This document shows, piece by piece, positions 1 through 10,287 of a stretch of DNA of 64,000 nucleotides. The notes beneath the pieces are model-generated. The model was not told the origin of the DNA, did no database searches, and saw nothing but the letters and a program-made list of their open reading frames with translations. The position numbers and the translations under genes are program-made. Each line of letters begins with the position of its first letter. Position 1 is the first letter of the stretch. Source of the DNA: an uncultured Chlorobiaceae bacterium (GTDB taxonomy: Bacteria > Bacteroidota > Chlorobiia > Chlorobiales > Chlorobiaceae); NCBI GenBank assembly GCA_903882665.1, contig CAIRXW010000003.1, forward strand, positions 1-64,000, in the 5' to 3' direction.

Positions 1-1
1 C

Positions 2-157
2 AGGATTATGCAGGTGATGGATGCGATCAACAAGCGCTATGGAAGCGGTGCCGTGCGACTGGCGGCAGAGAACTCAGAGAGCTGGAAGCCTCATCAGGAG
101 CGGCTTTCGGCAAGATACACGACACAGTGGGATGATATTATCGAGGTGACGGTGTAA
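2..157 (+). CDS. umuC: UmuC-like translesion DNA polymerase, C-terminal end (partial)
   Basis: Only the last 51 codons are in the window; the frame is open from base 2 to a TAA at 155-157. The residues (MDAINKRYGSGAVRLAAE, then a Trp-Lys-Pro stretch and LSARYTTQWDDI) match the conserved C-terminal tail of Y-family UmuC subunits of DNA polymerase V. UmuC with UmuD' copies damaged DNA under SOS control; the catalytic palm and any umuD lie upstream of the window. It converges on the Gfo/Idh gene, with stop codons about 20 bp apart. The assignment rests on a short tail. Confidence 0.7.
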   Translation, partial: RIMQVMDAINKRYGSGAVRLAAENSESWKPHQERLSARYTTQWDDIIEVTV

Positions 158-177
158 ACGTAAACCCGCTTCCAGGG

Positions 178-1311
178 TTAAATTTTAATCCAGCGTTCAA
201 GTTTGTCGGATTTTCGGGCAGCCTGCATCACTTTCTGGATCATGAGCCCGTCAGGAAAGCCTGCGGCATCATGCAGCCTCTTCTCCTTGTTCTTGAGCGC
301 CTTGACAATCCGGTGGGCCAGAAAAGCAAAGCCGACGGCGAAAATACCGTGAACGGCGAGGGACGACTGGCGGATTTTTTCCTGCAAAACGAGCTCGTCC
401 CACGAGAGCATCGGTTCAACCAGTTTCCATCGGGGAGCATCAATCAGGCTGCGGCCCACCTTTGCTTCGTCATTGGCAACCTCCCACAACCGTCCGGCTC
501 CATCGAGCCTGATGGTTTTGAGACTGCCAACAACTTCAAACGAAAACCAGGTGTAGGCACCAACAGTGGTGACATGCATCAAGGAAGAGCTTCCGAGGGC
601 AACCGATGAGGGGCCGAACTTCATCATCATGGCAAAGTGGTCATCTGAGGTGACACGGCACGCCTTCCCCGACTTGTCGGGCCGAAAGGGAATACTCGTT
701 GCAAGATTGCAGGAGACCTTCGAAATTTCGCCAATGAGGAAACGGTTCATGTCAATCAGGTGGGAGCCTATGGCTCCAAGGGCCCCTCCCCCTTTTTCGG
801 CGTCACACCACCATGACCAGGGCATGTCAGGCCGATTGCGTGAAGCAAGGTTCACAACAGCACGCACTTCATACACTTTGCCAATCTCGCCGCCGTCTAT
901 CATCTGTTTCATGCAGCGAACCGCAGGGTGAAACCGGAGCTGATGGTCAATGAGTGCAAACCCGCGCGCTGTGGAGGCTACGCTGACCATATCGACAGCA
1001 TCGGCAACATTGAGCGCAAAGGGTTTTTCGCAGAGCACACTTTTGCCGCTCTGGAGCACGCCGGTCACCATCTCCCGGTGCAGGCAGGTCGGCGTGGTGA
1101 CGCAGACCAGGTCAAGATCGCAGTGGAGCATGTCGCGCCAGTCAGCGAAGCCCTTGCTGATATCAAACATCTTCATGAACTTCTGGCGATGCAGTTCGGT
1201 CGGGCTTGCCACGGCTGCAAGTTCTACATCCTCTATCAGTGAAAAGGCCGGGGCCTGGGCAATTCTCGACCAGCCACTTCCTATAAAGCCTATTTTTATT
1301 TTTTTTGTCAT
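178..1311 (-). CDS. Gfo/Idh/MocA family NAD(P)-dependent oxidoreductase
   Basis: The 377-aa protein has the two-domain layout of the Gfo/Idh/MocA family. An N-terminal Rossmann motif GFIGSGWSR lies near residues 8-16 and the family's EKP motif at 95-97, whose Lys is catalytic in characterised members. The C-terminal half contains [15 protein letters not shown], typical of the substrate domain. Members oxidise or reduce sugars, inositols and related compounds, or act on biliverdin; the substrate cannot be read from sequence. It sits downstream of hemN on the same strand but is separated from it by a strong terminator at 1322-1350, so it is probably transcribed separately. Confidence 0.85.
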   Translation of the reverse strand: MTKKIKIGFIGSGWSRIAQAPAFSLIEDVELAAVASPTELHRQKFMKMFDISKGFADWRDMLHCDLDLVCVTTPTCLHREMVTGVLQSGKSVLCEKPFALNVADAVDMVSVASTARGFALIDHQLRFHPAVRCMKQMIDGGEIGKVYEVRAVVNLASRNRPDMPWSWWCDAEKGGGALGAIGSHLIDMNRFLIGEISKVSCNLATSIPFRPDKSGKACRVTSDDHFAMMMKFGPSSVALGSSSLMHVTTVGAYTWFSFEVVGSLKTIRLDGAGRLWEVANDEAKVGRSLIDAPRWKLVEPMLSWDELVLQEKIRQSSLAVHGIFAVGFAFLAHRIVKALKNKEKRLHDAAGFPDGLMIQKVMQAARKSDKLERWIKI

Positions 1312-1321
1312 AAATTTTCAC

Positions 1322-1350
1322 AAAAAAAGGGTGACCGAAATCACCCTTTG
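1322..1350 (-). terminator. Rho-independent terminator after hemN
   Basis: A 9-bp perfect stem (aaagggtga / tcacccttt) with a 6-base loop is followed on the minus strand by seven U residues. It lies just past the hemN stop and before the Gfo/Idh start, so it should end the hemN transcript. Confidence 0.85.
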
Positions 1351-1376
1351 TAAGATTGCAACTGAAGTCAAATCAT

Positions 1377-2795
1377 TCAACCAAGCTGTTGCGCCTTTGC
1401 AAGTCGGGCTTTCTCAATGTAGGTCTTTTGGATATCGCGCGAAACGTTGTATGCCTTTGAGAGGCTGTCGGAGCTCCAGAGCCTTGCGTCGAAGGCCATA
1501 CAGATATTTCGGAGAAATGGAATGCCCGCTTCAGTTACCCTGACGCTCTTGTCGCCAAGAACAACAATGCCGTCGTTTTGCATGTCTTCGAGACGGTAGA
1601 GGGCTATGTCAAGCTCATCGGTGTAGAGCTTGGGATCTTCCCATGAGGTCTCCTGCTTGCACATCAGGTTGAGAATGTGGCGGCGAAGCACCAAATCTTC
1701 GTCGGTCAGCAAGTGGCCGCGGTGAAGCGGGAAGCGCCCTTCGTTGACGGCCTTTATATAGGATTCGTCGTCGCGCTCGTTCTGTGCAAATGCGTACCAG
1801 GTGTCGCTGATGGAGGATGAGCCGATCGCCAGCATCATCTGTGTGGTGTTTTCGGTATAGCCCATGAAGTTACGGTGCAGTGTGCCGTTTTTCGCGGCAA
1901 TGTAGAGCGCGTCACCTTCAATGGCGAAATGGTCCATGCCAATTTCGTGGTAGCCGATGGATTCAAGCATGGCGCTTCCCTTGTCGTAGAGCTCCTGCTT
2001 GACATCGCCGACAGGCAAGTCTGATTCCTTGAACTTCCGCTGTCCTTCGTACATGTGCGGGTTGTGGCCGTATGCATAGAAAGCAAGACGGTCGGGCTTA
2101 AGCTCCATCACCTTTTGGATGGTGTCGGTGATGGTGGCCATCGTCTGCTTGGGCAGGCCGTAAACAAGGTCAAAATTGACTGAGGTAAAGCCGATTTCGC
2201 GAGCCAGGTCAACCTTTTCCTTGACCAGTTCGAATGACTGAAGACGGTTGATCTCCTGCTGCACAATCGGGTCAAAATCCTGTATACCGAAACTCATGCG
2301 GCGGAAGCCGACACTGTAGAGTGCTTCAAGGTGCTCCCTTGAGGTTGACTTGGGATTGGTCTCAAAGCTGAACATGTAGTTGTCCATCTTGTTGACATGC
2401 TTGCAGATACCATCTATGAGCCTGACAAGATTTTCAGGACTGAAGAAGGTTGGTGTGCCGCCGCCGATGTGCAGCTCCTTGACGTTGAGACGACCGGGGA
2501 AAACATCGATGTACATCTGCCACTCTTTGAGCAGTGCCTCAAGGTAGGGTGTCTCGTAGGAGTGATCCTGGGTGCGATGGGCGTTGCAGCCGCAGAAGTA
2601 GCAGTGGTTCTCACAGTAGGGAATGTGAATGTACAGACTGATTCCGGTGGTCTCGTTACTGTCGTTAAAACCCTTTACCATCGCCTCTTTCCACTGCTCC
2701 TGGGTAACACCGTCGGTGCTCCACGAGGGAATGGTAGGATAACTGGTGTAACGGGGGCCGGGATTGCTGTACTTTACTGCGAGATTGGTTGCCAT
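1377..2795 (-). CDS. hemN: Oxygen-independent coproporphyrinogen III oxidase
   Basis: This 472-aa radical-SAM enzyme converts coproporphyrinogen III to protoporphyrinogen IX without oxygen, on the route to haem and bacteriochlorophyll. The radical-SAM cluster CxxxCxxC is visible at Cys61, Cys65 and Cys68 ([16 protein letters not shown]), with the extra Cys70 of true HemN. The N-terminal GPRYTSYPT segment is also HemN-specific and separates it from HemW-like paralogues. [10 protein letters not shown] follows near residue 110. Length matches the family. A good Shine-Dalgarno (agaggaaag) precedes the ATG. An anaerobic phototroph would depend on this form. Confidence 0.95.
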   Translation of the reverse strand: MATNLAVKYSNPGPRYTSYPTIPSWSTDGVTQEQWKEAMVKGFNDSNETTGISLYIHIPYCENHCYFCGCNAHRTQDHSYETPYLEALLKEWQMYIDVFPGRLNVKELHIGGGTPTFFSPENLVRLIDGICKHVNKMDNYMFSFETNPKSTSREHLEALYSVGFRRMSFGIQDFDPIVQQEINRLQSFELVKEKVDLAREIGFTSVNFDLVYGLPKQTMATITDTIQKVMELKPDRLAFYAYGHNPHMYEGQRKFKESDLPVGDVKQELYDKGSAMLESIGYHEIGMDHFAIEGDALYIAAKNGTLHRNFMGYTENTTQMMLAIGSSSISDTWYAFAQNERDDESYIKAVNEGRFPLHRGHLLTDEDLVLRRHILNLMCKQETSWEDPKLYTDELDIALYRLEDMQNDGIVVLGDKSVRVTEAGIPFLRNICMAFDARLWSSDSLSKAYNVSRDIQKTYIEKARLAKAQQLG

Positions 2796-3057
2796 TGTTA
2801 TCTTTCCTCTGCAAGTATTATTTTTTTAAATTGGTTCTCGTGAAAATACATAAAACTCGGCAATTTCATAAATCATTAGCCCATAAACTGCCTTGAAATC
2901 CCTCTTCCCCAAGGCTCGCACTTTTGCACAACAGATATGTCGTCCCCGAAGGGATTTTTATCAAGACGCAACAACAATCGAAAGCCGTAGTTCCGCTCCT
3001 GAAGAGCTTGGATTCTCAAATCACATATTGACAAATTAATATCAACAGTGCCTTTCT

Positions 3058-3585
3058 ATGAAACAAAAAACAGACGCTGATCAGAGGCCGGTTGTCGGCA
3101 TCATCATGGGTTCCGATTCAGATTTCGACATCATGAAGGAGGCCGCAGAGGCCCTTGATGATTTCGGTATTGCCTCCGAGATCTCCGTTATATCAGCACA
3201 CCGGACACCGCATGACCTCGAAGCCTATGCCACGTCAGCCATTGAGCGCGGCCTGAAGGTCATTATTGCCGGAGCTGGCGGAGCGGCGCACCTTCCGGGT
3301 GTTACTGCTGCGATGACCGTTCTGCCGGTTATTGGCGTGCCAATTTTCAGCAAAAAACTCAACGGTCAGGACTCGCTCTACTCCATCGTGCAGATGCCCG
3401 CCGGGATTCCTGTGGCGACGGTGGGCATCGACAATGCCCGGAATGCCGCCCTGCTTGCCGTCCAGATTCTTGCACTCTCTGATGAAGCGCTTATGGCGGC
3501 TATGCTTGAGTTCCGCAAAAAACTTGCAGACGCTTCCCGGCAGAAAACGGCCAAAATCCGCGAAAAGCTTCATGCAAAAAGCTGA
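3058..3585 (+). CDS. purE: N5-carboxyaminoimidazole ribonucleotide mutase
   Basis: The 175-aa protein catalyses the carboxylate shift from N5-CAIR to CAIR in purine synthesis. Class I PurE motifs are clear: GSDSD near residues 18-22, SAHRTP near 45-50 and [10 protein letters not shown] near 80. A short non-conserved N-terminal extension precedes the core. The partner PurK is not next door. The 3' end overlaps the following cupin gene by 14 bp, suggesting translational coupling. A 262-bp spacer separates it from divergent hemN and should hold both promoters. Confidence 0.95.
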   Translation: MKQKTDADQRPVVGIIMGSDSDFDIMKEAAEALDDFGIASEISVISAHRTPHDLEAYATSAIERGLKVIIAGAGGAAHLPGVTAAMTVLPVIGVPIFSKKLNGQDSLYSIVQMPAGIPVATVGIDNARNAALLAVQILALSDEALMAAMLEFRKKLADASRQKTAKIREKLHAKS

Positions 3586-4072
3586 CTTCTGGATAGAGAG
3601 CCTCCAGCTCGCCCCCCATCCGGAAGGGGGATACTACCGCGAAACTTACAGGAGCGAGGGTTCGTACACGTTTTCCGATGCCACTCCGTTCAATGGCCCA
3701 CGCGCTTATGCAACGGCCATCCATTATCTTCTTCAGGGTAGTGATTGCTCAAAACTGCACAAGATCCATTCCGACGAACTCTGGTTCTTTCATGCCGGTC
3801 ATCCCCTGAAGGTGCATATTTTTCCGGGGGTCGGTAAAGCCTTCAACTTTACGCTCGGCCTCGAGCCCGGCAAGGGGCAATTGGTGCAGGGAGTCGTCCC
3901 TGGAGAGAGCTGGTTTGGCGCCTCCCTTGCTACTCCTGAAAACGGAAGCTACGCGCTGGTGAGCTGCGTGGTAGCGCCGGGCTTCGATTTTCGTGACTTC
4001 GCTTTTGCCGACAGAAACTCCCTGCTGCAAAAATTCCCCCGGCACACCGAAATAATTGAGCGCCTCACCTGA
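3572..4072 (+). CDS. Cupin superfamily protein (DUF985 / cupin_5)
   Basis: I place the start at the ATG at 3572, inside the end of purE, because family similarity begins immediately after it ([20 protein letters not shown]). The 166-aa product matches the cupin_5 family, with [11 protein letters not shown], an [15 protein letters not shown] metal-site-like segment and a C-terminal [12 protein letters not shown]. The family has a beta-barrel fold and no firmly assigned reaction. The upstream extension of this frame is a shadow of purE. Overlap with purE implies co-transcription. Confidence 0.85.
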   Translation: MQKADFWIESLQLAPHPEGGYYRETYRSEGSYTFSDATPFNGPRAYATAIHYLLQGSDCSKLHKIHSDELWFFHAGHPLKVHIFPGVGKAFNFTLGLEPGKGQLVQGVVPGESWFGASLATPENGSYALVSCVVAPGFDFRDFAFADRNSLLQKFPRHTEIIERLT

Positions 4073-4248
4073 CAAGAAACGGCATTACAATCGCACGCTC
4101 TGTTTCGGAATAGAAAAAAATGCAGCCAAAACAAACTGCATTGCACGAAAAACTGTTAAATAGCGTCATAAAGCTCAATGCATCGCTTTGGCATGCAAAA
4201 AAAAGAGTATACATTCACCCTTTTCACGGGAAAGGTAAAAACAAGGAC

Positions 4249-5553
4249 ATGAGAAAAAGGGTTGTGATTGTAGGTGGAGGATTTGCAGGACTGAATGCGG
4301 CCAGGATACTTGGCAATAAAAAGGATATTGAGGTCACCCTCATCGACCGGAAGAACTACCACCTCTTTCAGCCGCTGCTCTATCAGGTTGCCATGGCGGC
4401 ACTTGGTGAGGGCGATATTGCCGCTCCGCTGCGGAACATGCTGGCAAACTTCCAGAACATCACGGTCTTCAAGGGTATTGTCGATCGCATTGATGTTGAG
4501 AATAAAACCGTCATAACCGATTTCAAAGATATCCCTTACGATTACCTGGTACTTGCCTGCGGTGTACAGCATCACTATTTCGGGCATAACGAATGGGAAG
4601 AGTTTGCGCCCGGACTTAAAACCCTTGCACAGGCCAAGGAGATTCGCCGTCGGGTGATGGAGGCTTATGAACGGGCTGAACGGACAACGGATTTCGTCGA
4701 GCGTAAAAAACTGCTCACCTTTGTTATTGTCGGAGGCGGGCCGACCGGGGTGGAGCTGGCGGGCTCAATTGGAGAAATGAGCCGGTACACGCTCTCAAGA
4801 TTTTACAGAAACATTGACCCCAAGCTTACCCGTATTTTTATTGTTGAAGCGGCTCCGCGCATTCTTGGCTCTTTTTCTCCCGATCTTGCAAGCAAGGCGA
4901 CCCGATCGCTTGAGAAACTCGGCGTGCAGGTCTGGACAAACAGTATGGTAAGCGATGTTGATGAAAACGGGGTACAAATCGGCAATGAACGCATCGAAGC
5001 GGCAACAGTGCTGTGGGCGGCTGGCGTCACCGCCATTGAGATTGGCAAAACAATGGCCGGGGTGGAGACCGACCGTATCGGACGCATCGTTGTCGGTGAA
5101 GATCTCAGCATACCAAATCATCCGGAAATCTTTGTCGGAGGTGACCTTGCGCACTTTGTTTCGGAAAACGGAACTCCCCTGCCGGGGCTCGCGCCTGTTG
5201 CCTTGCAGCAGGGACGGCTCATCGGCAAAAACATTTTGCTTGACGTGAAAACAAAGGCCAGAAAGCTCTTCCGCTACCGCGACAAAGGACAGATGGCTAC
5301 CATCGGAAAAAACAAGGCTATTGTTGAATTCGGAAGCCTGAAGTTTGATGGTATTCTTGCCTGGTTTACCTGGCTTCTGGTACATATCTACTTTTTGACC
5401 AGCTTCCGTCATCGGGTCTTTGTGCTGCTGCAATGGGGATGGTCGTACTTCACCTTCAGCTATGGCGCCCGCCTGATTGTCAACCGGGAGTGGCGCTTCT
5501 ATCCTGATGCTGACCCCTGCGCACTTCGGACAGAAAAGGAGGAAAAGGAGTGA
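4249..5553 (+). CDS. ndh: Type II NADH dehydrogenase (NDH-2)
   Basis: The 434-aa flavoprotein has two Rossmann sites: VIVGGGFAGLNAA at the N-terminus for FAD, and VIVGGGPTGVELAG near residues 158-171 for NADH. Other NDH-2 family hallmarks are NYHLFQPLLYQVA and the C-terminal FVGGDLAHF segment. Hydrophobic, amphipathic stretches near residues 365-405 fit peripheral membrane attachment. NDH-2 passes electrons from NADH to quinone without pumping protons. I chose the ATG at 4249 because the dinucleotide motif begins eight residues later; an in-frame ATG at 4120 would add an unconserved 43-residue leader. It overlaps the next small membrane gene. Confidence 0.9.
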   Translation: MRKRVVIVGGGFAGLNAARILGNKKDIEVTLIDRKNYHLFQPLLYQVAMAALGEGDIAAPLRNMLANFQNITVFKGIVDRIDVENKTVITDFKDIPYDYLVLACGVQHHYFGHNEWEEFAPGLKTLAQAKEIRRRVMEAYERAERTTDFVERKKLLTFVIVGGGPTGVELAGSIGEMSRYTLSRFYRNIDPKLTRIFIVEAAPRILGSFSPDLASKATRSLEKLGVQVWTNSMVSDVDENGVQIGNERIEAATVLWAAGVTAIEIGKTMAGVETDRIGRIVVGEDLSIPNHPEIFVGGDLAHFVSENGTPLPGLAPVALQQGRLIGKNILLDVKTKARKLFRYRDKGQMATIGKNKAIVEFGSLKFDGILAWFTWLLVHIYFLTSFRHRVFVLLQWGWSYFTFSYGARLIVNREWRFYPDADPCALRTEKEEKE

Positions 5554-5762
5554 AAAAAAAGAGCCTTATCGAGATTATTACTGGCCTGATTTTGGGAAGT
5601 ACGTTTATCGGTATAGCCCTCTATCTCCTTTTTTTCCCTGATATCTCCCCTGCCGGAATGAAACAGGATCTCCGCCTTTATGCCCTGCTGACCGGCGCTT
5701 ATGGTATCTGGCGCATTATCCGCGTCTGGCTTGCGTGGAAAGGAGCTGAAGAACATGTTTGA
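5550..5762 (+). CDS. Small two-helix membrane protein of unknown function
   Basis: This 70-aa reading frame starts with GTG overlapping the ndh stop (GTGA arrangement) and is preceded by the strong Shine-Dalgarno aaaaggagg-like sequence at the end of ndh. It predicts two transmembrane helices (residues about 8-30 and 43-63) joined by a short loop with Pro and Lys. I do not recognise a family. Coupling to ndh suggests a membrane role next to the dehydrogenase, but that is inference. Confidence 0.7.
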   Translation: MKKKSLIEIITGLILGSTFIGIALYLLFFPDISPAGMKQDLRLYALLTGAYGIWRIIRVWLAWKGAEEHV

Positions 5763-5908
5763 ACGCATGACAATGTCACTGCTCGGACTCCGTTATCATG
5801 AATAGAGGAGTCAAGCAGATGTATAGCAACTTATAACGCATTTTTATTATACTCCATTAAAACGAGTTAGACTATAGTATATTTTGTTATAACGATAGAA
5901 AACAGAGC

Positions 5909-7135
5909 ATGAAAAGAGTGGCTGTAAACCAGGAAACCGAACAGGAGCTTTTTTTTCACAATTATGCCCGGCTTCCCATTGCCGTAACGCATGGCGAAGG
6001 GGTCTGGCTCGTCAGCGATGACGGAACCCGTTATCTCGATATGATTTCGGGAATAGGCGTCAATGCCCTTGGTTATGGCGACCAGCGTCTGGTGGAGGCA
6101 ATAAGCACTCAGGCGTCAAAGCTCATTCATGCCTCAAATCTTTTCATGATGGAGCCGCAGTTTGAGCTTGCCGCAAAACTGCTCTCACTCTCCGGTTTCT
6201 CCAAAGTTTTTTTTGCCAACAGCGGCACGGAAGCCATTGAGGCAGCCATCAAGATCGCCAGGAAATGGGCTGGACTATCGGGCGATAATGACAAAAAAGA
6301 GGTGCTCTCACTGAGCAACTGTTTCCACGGCAGAACGTACGGTGCCCTGTCGCTGACCGCAAAAGCAAAATACAGCGACGGTTTCGATCCGCTCCTTCCC
6401 GGCACAGGCATGATTGCCTTTAACGACATTGCTGACCTTGAAGCAAAGGTTTCTGACAAAACTGCCGCTGTTTTTATTGAGGTGGTGCAGGGCGAGGGTG
6501 GCATTCACCGCGTGTCGCAACTTTTTATTGACCGGCTGAAAGAGCTTCGGGAGCGCTTCAACTTCCTCATCATCGCCGATGAAATTCAGTCGGGATGCGG
6601 AAGAACCGGTACTTTTTTCAGCTATACGCCGCTCGATGCCGATCCCGATCTGGTCTGCCTGGCCAAACCGCTTGGTGGCGGCCTCCCCCTCTCTGCCGTT
6701 ATCGGGAGCGAAAAGGTTGCTGATGTGTTGACCTACGGCAACCACGGCACCACTTTTGGAGGCAACCCGGTGGCGTGCGCCGCAGGAATTGCCATGATCA
6801 AGGCGATTGAAGAGGACAATCTGATGACGCACGCCCTGGAAATTGGCACCTTTATCAATGATGCGGTGCAAAAACTGGCAGCAAAACATCCGCAGATTCT
6901 TGAGATACGCCAGTATGGCCTGATGGTGGGCATCACGGTCGACAAAGAGGCAAAACCGTACGTCGGCAAAGCGCTGCAAAAGCATGTACTCATCAATGCC
7001 ACCAGCGTTAACGTTATCCGCCTTCTTCCACCCCTGACCATCAGCCTGGAAGAGGCTCAACACTGTATCACTGTACTTGATGAAATCTTTACCGAAGAAA
7101 CAGAAGAACAAACAAGAGCAGAACAAAGCTGCTGA
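5909..7135 (+). CDS. argD: Acetylornithine-type class III aminotransferase
   Basis: The 408-aa protein is a PLP-dependent class III aminotransferase of the acetylornithine subgroup. It shows [11 protein letters not shown] near residue 50, [15 protein letters not shown] for phosphate binding, the [13 protein letters not shown] segment, [12 protein letters not shown] and the PLP Schiff-base lysine in [13 protein letters not shown] near residue 253. It probably transfers the amino group in arginine synthesis and may also act as succinyldiaminopimelate aminotransferase. No other arg gene is adjacent. The upstream spacer is AT-rich and carries two copies of TTATAACG. The 3' end overlaps a small membrane gene. 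Confidence 0.85.
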   Translation: MKRVAVNQETEQELFFHNYARLPIAVTHGEGVWLVSDDGTRYLDMISGIGVNALGYGDQRLVEAISTQASKLIHASNLFMMEPQFELAAKLLSLSGFSKVFFANSGTEAIEAAIKIARKWAGLSGDNDKKEVLSLSNCFHGRTYGALSLTAKAKYSDGFDPLLPGTGMIAFNDIADLEAKVSDKTAAVFIEVVQGEGGIHRVSQLFIDRLKELRERFNFLIIADEIQSGCGRTGTFFSYTPLDADPDLVCLAKPLGGGLPLSAVIGSEKVADVLTYGNHGTTFGGNPVACAAGIAMIKAIEEDNLMTHALEIGTFINDAVQKLAAKHPQILEIRQYGLMVGITVDKEAKPYVGKALQKHVLINATSVNVIRLLPPLTISLEEAQHCITVLDEIFTEETEEQTRAEQSC

Positions 7136-7361
7136 AATAGCCGCCACAATGCCCCTCGAAGCAGTCAACTACATCATGATTGCCCTCGGGGCTCTGGTAA
7201 TTGCCGCAAGCTACTGGGGAATGTACCTGGAACGGGAAGTTGACGGATTTTTCACTCTTTTCATAAGCCCCGTAACCCTTATCGGGGCTTATCTCTGGGT
7301 TGCCTTTGGCGTGCTCTACCGCCCAAACCGCGATAAAAAGCAACCCGGTCAGTCGAGCTGA
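7077..7361 (+). CDS. Small two-helix membrane protein (DUF3098-like)
   Basis: The 94-aa frame overlaps the end of argD by 59 bp; the conserved part begins near residue 25 ([20 protein letters not shown]), so a later ATG at 7149 is possible. Two hydrophobic helices (residues about 31-48 and 58-80) resemble the DUF3098 proteins of Bacteroidota and Chlorobiota, judged from memory of the family pattern only. Function is unknown. Its end overlaps the convergent tonB stop by 13 bp. Confidence 0.6.
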   Translation: MMKSLPKKQKNKQEQNKAAEIAATMPLEAVNYIMIALGALVIAASYWGMYLEREVDGFFTLFISPVTLIGAYLWVAFGVLYRPNRDKKQPGQSS

Positions 7362-8230
7362 AAACGGATCGGAACGGTGAACCAAACCTTTATGGGGTTC
7401 CCGTTCTGAATGCCGGGATAGTATCTTGATTCCATGACGGACTTGAGGGCAACGGCATCGAATATTTCACAGTCAGCCGGGATGCGCTTCATAACCTTTG
7501 CCTTGATAGGGCGACCATCTTCACCAATAAGGACACTGACAAAGACCTTTCCGGTAATGCCGGCAGTTCTTGCCATCTCAGGATAGGCGGGTTTTTTCTG
7601 GTCCAGAAAGCCAGGCATTTTTTCACAGGGCACAAAGAGCGGCACCTCATCACCCGGAGAGCCGCTTCCGCTTCCTGAGCCTGACTGTATCGCCTGTTTC
7701 AGCTCTTTCTGCGTAGCAAGAGTCTGCTGCGCAGGCGCTTCCTCCTTACTGACCTGCTTGATTTTGCCGACATTGGGCGGAGCCGCAACCGCCGGAGAGG
7801 ACGGAGTGACCGGAACCGGTTCCGGGATATCAAGCGGAGGCGGGGGCGGAAGCTGCGTTACACTGGTCACCACTTCATAACACTCAATCATGGGTTTATC
7901 ATCCTTGCCAAACAAACCGGTCAATGAAACAAGTTTCTGCCAGTTGGCCGTGACAAGCCAGAACATGCCAAGAAGCACGATGGCTGTAATGACTCCGTGA
8001 CTGAGAAAAAGATGTGCCTGACGGCGAAGAACAAGATTGCCATACGACAACTGCCGTAAACGGTCGGTATCAAGAAACTCCTCCTGGAAAGACCATGAAA
8101 GGGCTTTCCTGCGAGCATCATGATGCATGTTATCAAATTTTGAAGACACCTGAACGAACTCCTTTTCTGATTCCTCTCCCGAATTAAATAGCCCTTTGTA
8201 TTTCGACTGCATCCTGATCCGTATAGTCAT
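7349..8230 (-). CDS. tonB: TonB family energy-transducing protein
   Basis: The 293-aa protein has one membrane helix near residues 77-97, a periplasmic Pro-rich segment ([16 protein letters not shown] near residue 130), a Gly-Ser linker ([13 protein letters not shown]) and a C-terminal TonB domain with [20 protein letters not shown] and the closing PIRFQL. TonB transmits proton-motive force from ExbBD to outer-membrane receptors. The N-terminal cytoplasmic stretch of about 75 residues is longer than in classical TonB. The start could also be the ATG at 8212. It is last in the exbB-exbD-exbD-tonB operon and overlaps the preceding exbD. Confidence 0.88.
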   Translation of the reverse strand: MTIRIRMQSKYKGLFNSGEESEKEFVQVSSKFDNMHHDARRKALSWSFQEEFLDTDRLRQLSYGNLVLRRQAHLFLSHGVITAIVLLGMFWLVTANWQKLVSLTGLFGKDDKPMIECYEVVTSVTQLPPPPPLDIPEPVPVTPSSPAVAAPPNVGKIKQVSKEEAPAQQTLATQKELKQAIQSGSGSGSGSPGDEVPLFVPCEKMPGFLDQKKPAYPEMARTAGITGKVFVSVLIGEDGRPIKAKVMKRIPADCEIFDAVALKSVMESRYYPGIQNGNPIKVWFTVPIRFQLD

Positions 8231-8708
8231 CCAGACTGAACCGGTCGATTTTCATGAGGTTCAGTTCGTCAATAATATCAACCAGATGTTTGTACTTCGC
8301 CTTTTCGCTGATCTTGACAACAATGACCAGTTTTGCATTTGCCGCCGTCTGCTGCCTGATGAGCTGGCGCAACTCGCTGCTCAAGGCCAACTGGTGGCTG
8401 TCGCGGGGATCGTAGAGAGCAATTTTCCGGGGAGTTTCTTTGCCCAGCGAGCAATAGACCATGACGTTATCGGCAACCCTGAGTGTCATCACGTTCGACT
8501 CGGCAACCTTCACTTCAGCCCTTTCCGGTGGAATATTGATCTCCATCGTATTGGATTTTGAAAAGGTTGTGGTCAGCATGAAAAAGGTCAGCAGAAGAAA
8601 TGCCACATCAACCATCGGCGTCATGTCGAGATGAAACCCGATCCTTTTTGAATGCTTTCTCCCTTTTTTTTGAGAACGGCGTCCACTTGGAGAATCAACA
8701 ATACCCAT
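8184..8708 (-). CDS. exbD: ExbD/TolR biopolymer transport protein (second copy)
   Basis: The 174-aa protein has the ExbD pattern: a basic cytoplasmic tail, the helix motif [20 protein letters not shown] carrying the proton-relay Asp, then a periplasmic domain. It is one of two tandem exbD genes; the first ends at the base where this one starts. The two share the membrane motif almost exactly but diverge in the periplasmic part, which suggests a heteromeric complex rather than redundancy. The C-terminus resembles the Bacteroidota-type ExbD, with an [16 protein letters not shown] segment. Confidence 0.88.
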   Translation of the reverse strand: MGIVDSPSGRRSQKKGRKHSKRIGFHLDMTPMVDVAFLLLTFFMLTTTFSKSNTMEINIPPERAEVKVAESNVMTLRVADNVMVYCSLGKETPRKIALYDPRDSHQLALSSELRQLIRQQTAANAKLVIVVKISEKAKYKHLVDIIDELNLMKIDRFSLDDYTDQDAVEIQRAI

Positions 8709-9241
8709 CAGCGAACCTCCCTTTCAAGCACGGTAATGAGGTTGAAGGTGAGCATGTTTGCCTTTTTGTAAACCTTGATGACATGGTTCACGGCGTCAAA
8801 ACCTGCATTGGCATCAGCGCGTATCACCGGACGAAGCTTCTGGTCGGCAAAGCGCGCCATGACAACAAACCGGTCGAGTTCATCGCGTTCAACCCGGAAA
8901 TTTTCGGCAAGCTTGAATTTTTTCAGGGAATCCGCAACGGCGATCGAACTGAGCCCTGCTTTCTGAAGCTTGGGTTTGACCACGGAATTAAAAATTTTTA
9001 TCCTCGACTGCTGTGAGGAGACCCCCATAAAAAAGGAGTTGTCGCCACCGACCGTCACCGTCAAAACATCTGACTCGGGAAGCTTCACCTCCGAGTGAGA
9101 CGAGGGAAGATCGATCTTGACAACCTCGGGAGGACGAAACTTGGTGGTCAGCATGAAAAAGGTCAACAGAAGAAATGCGACGTCCACCATCGGCGTCATA
9201 TCGATCCGGAACCCGACCCGTTTAGCCTTTATTCTCGACAT
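8708..9241 (-). CDS. exbD: ExbD/TolR biopolymer transport protein (first copy)
   Basis: This 177-aa ExbD-family protein has [20 protein letters not shown] near residues 12-31, with the conserved Asp of the proton path, followed by a periplasmic domain ([20 protein letters not shown] near the end). It starts seven bases after the exbB-like stop and its stop abuts the second exbD. It works in the inner-membrane motor that powers TonB. Confidence 0.9.
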   Translation of the reverse strand: MSRIKAKRVGFRIDMTPMVDVAFLLLTFFMLTTKFRPPEVVKIDLPSSHSEVKLPESDVLTVTVGGDNSFFMGVSSQQSRIKIFNSVVKPKLQKAGLSSIAVADSLKKFKLAENFRVERDELDRFVVMARFADQKLRPVIRADANAGFDAVNHVIKVYKKANMLTFNLITVLEREVR

Positions 9242-9247
9242 CAGCGT

Positions 9248-9994
9248 TTATTCCGGTTTACCGGTTCCGAGAGTCTGTATAATGTAAAAGGCCGCTTCAT
9301 CAATCATGTAGCTGAAACGGTCAACCCTGCTGGTAAAGATATTATAGGTGACAATGCCCATGATGCCGCCAAGAATGCCGATAGCGGTATTAAAGAGCGC
9401 CTCGGAGATACCAAGCGAAAGTTGTACGGCATCAGGAGCACCACTGGTCGCCATGGCCGCAAAGGCACGGATCATGCCAAGCGTTGTTCCAAGAAGACCG
9501 ACCATGGTGGATATGGAGGCTATGGTGGATATGGCTACAAGGTTTTTTTCGAGCAGCGGCATCTCCATGACCGTGGCCTCCTCGACAGCCTTTTCCATAT
9601 CACTGATCTTTTTTTCGCGGTCAGTAACGTTATAGGAGACAAGCATTTTATAGCGGTGAAGCACTGAGCGCAGAACAGCGGCAAGAGAGCTTTGATGATC
9701 GTCACACTTGGCAATGGCCTTATCAATAGCGCCGTTGTCGATATCCTGTTTGAGGCTCCGCACAAATTCCGGAATATTTCCCTTTCCAGCAGCTTTGTTC
9801 AGGGCAATGATCCGTTCGACGATATAGGCAACCAGCATCAAAATAAGCGCCATAAGCACGGAAACAACCGGACCGCCTTTCCATATAGCATGGAAGATCG
9901 ACTCCGGCGGAGTAGTGCCCATCCAGACATAGAAGCCCAGAGAGACCGCGTAGGTTACTGCAATGAGTATCCCCGTAAAAAAACCCTGTTTCAT
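9248..9994 (-). CDS. exbB: ExbB/MotA/TolQ family proton-channel protein
   Basis: The 248-aa protein has an N-terminal membrane helix, a second helix near residues 40-60, and the MotA/TolQ/ExbB domain with STMVGLLGTTLGMIRAFAAM and LFNTAIGILGGIMGIVTYN in the two C-terminal helices. It forms the stator channel with the two ExbD proteins encoded directly downstream. As the first gene of the operon, its promoter should lie in the 293-bp spacer shared with dnaG. Confidence 0.9.
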   Translation of the reverse strand: MKQGFFTGILIAVTYAVSLGFYVWMGTTPPESIFHAIWKGGPVVSVLMALILMLVAYIVERIIALNKAAGKGNIPEFVRSLKQDIDNGAIDKAIAKCDDHQSSLAAVLRSVLHRYKMLVSYNVTDREKKISDMEKAVEEATVMEMPLLEKNLVAISTIASISTMVGLLGTTLGMIRAFAAMATSGAPDAVQLSLGISEALFNTAIGILGGIMGIVTYNIFTSRVDRFSYMIDEAAFYIIQTLGTGKPE

Positions 9995-10106
9995 AGACTC
10001 TTATTTTTTTTGACTATTCTTATAGGTAAACGACGCGTTATGAACCACTCTGCAATTTGCTATACTGTGATGCTGATTTGAACGCACATAAAGCCGCCAC
10101 ACAAGG

Positions 10107-10205
10107 ATGAATGGAAACCCGGCACCCGGTACTGAGCCTCCAAAAAATGAAACGGCGAAACCCGGTAAAGATTTCAGGCATATCAAGGTTGAAGTTAGTA
10201 AATAA
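10107..10205 (+). CDS. Candidate 32-aa peptide gene
   Basis: In the exbB-dnaG spacer an ATG at 10107 opens a 32-codon frame ending in TAA at 10203-10205. AAGG lies only a few bases before that ATG, so the ribosome-site spacing is short. The product is hydrophilic, rich in Pro, Lys and Glu (starts MNGNPAPGTEPPKNE, ends IKVEVSK), with no membrane segment. I recognise no family. The frame could be chance; codon choice looks like the neighbouring genes, but the evidence is thin. Confidence 0.35.
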   Translation: MNGNPAPGTEPPKNETAKPGKDFRHIKVEVSK

Positions 10206-10287
10206 GCTGGCAATTTTTCAACAGTAATCAATCATTCAAGGAAAAAAAGCACGTGTTCCTGCAACAATATTTCATACAAACAGGCGC

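Noticed and set aside
10001-10231. Minus-strand 76-codon frame between exbB and dnaG
   Set aside because: Composition is not protein-like and there is no ribosome site; the plus-strand 32-codon frame is the better candidate there.
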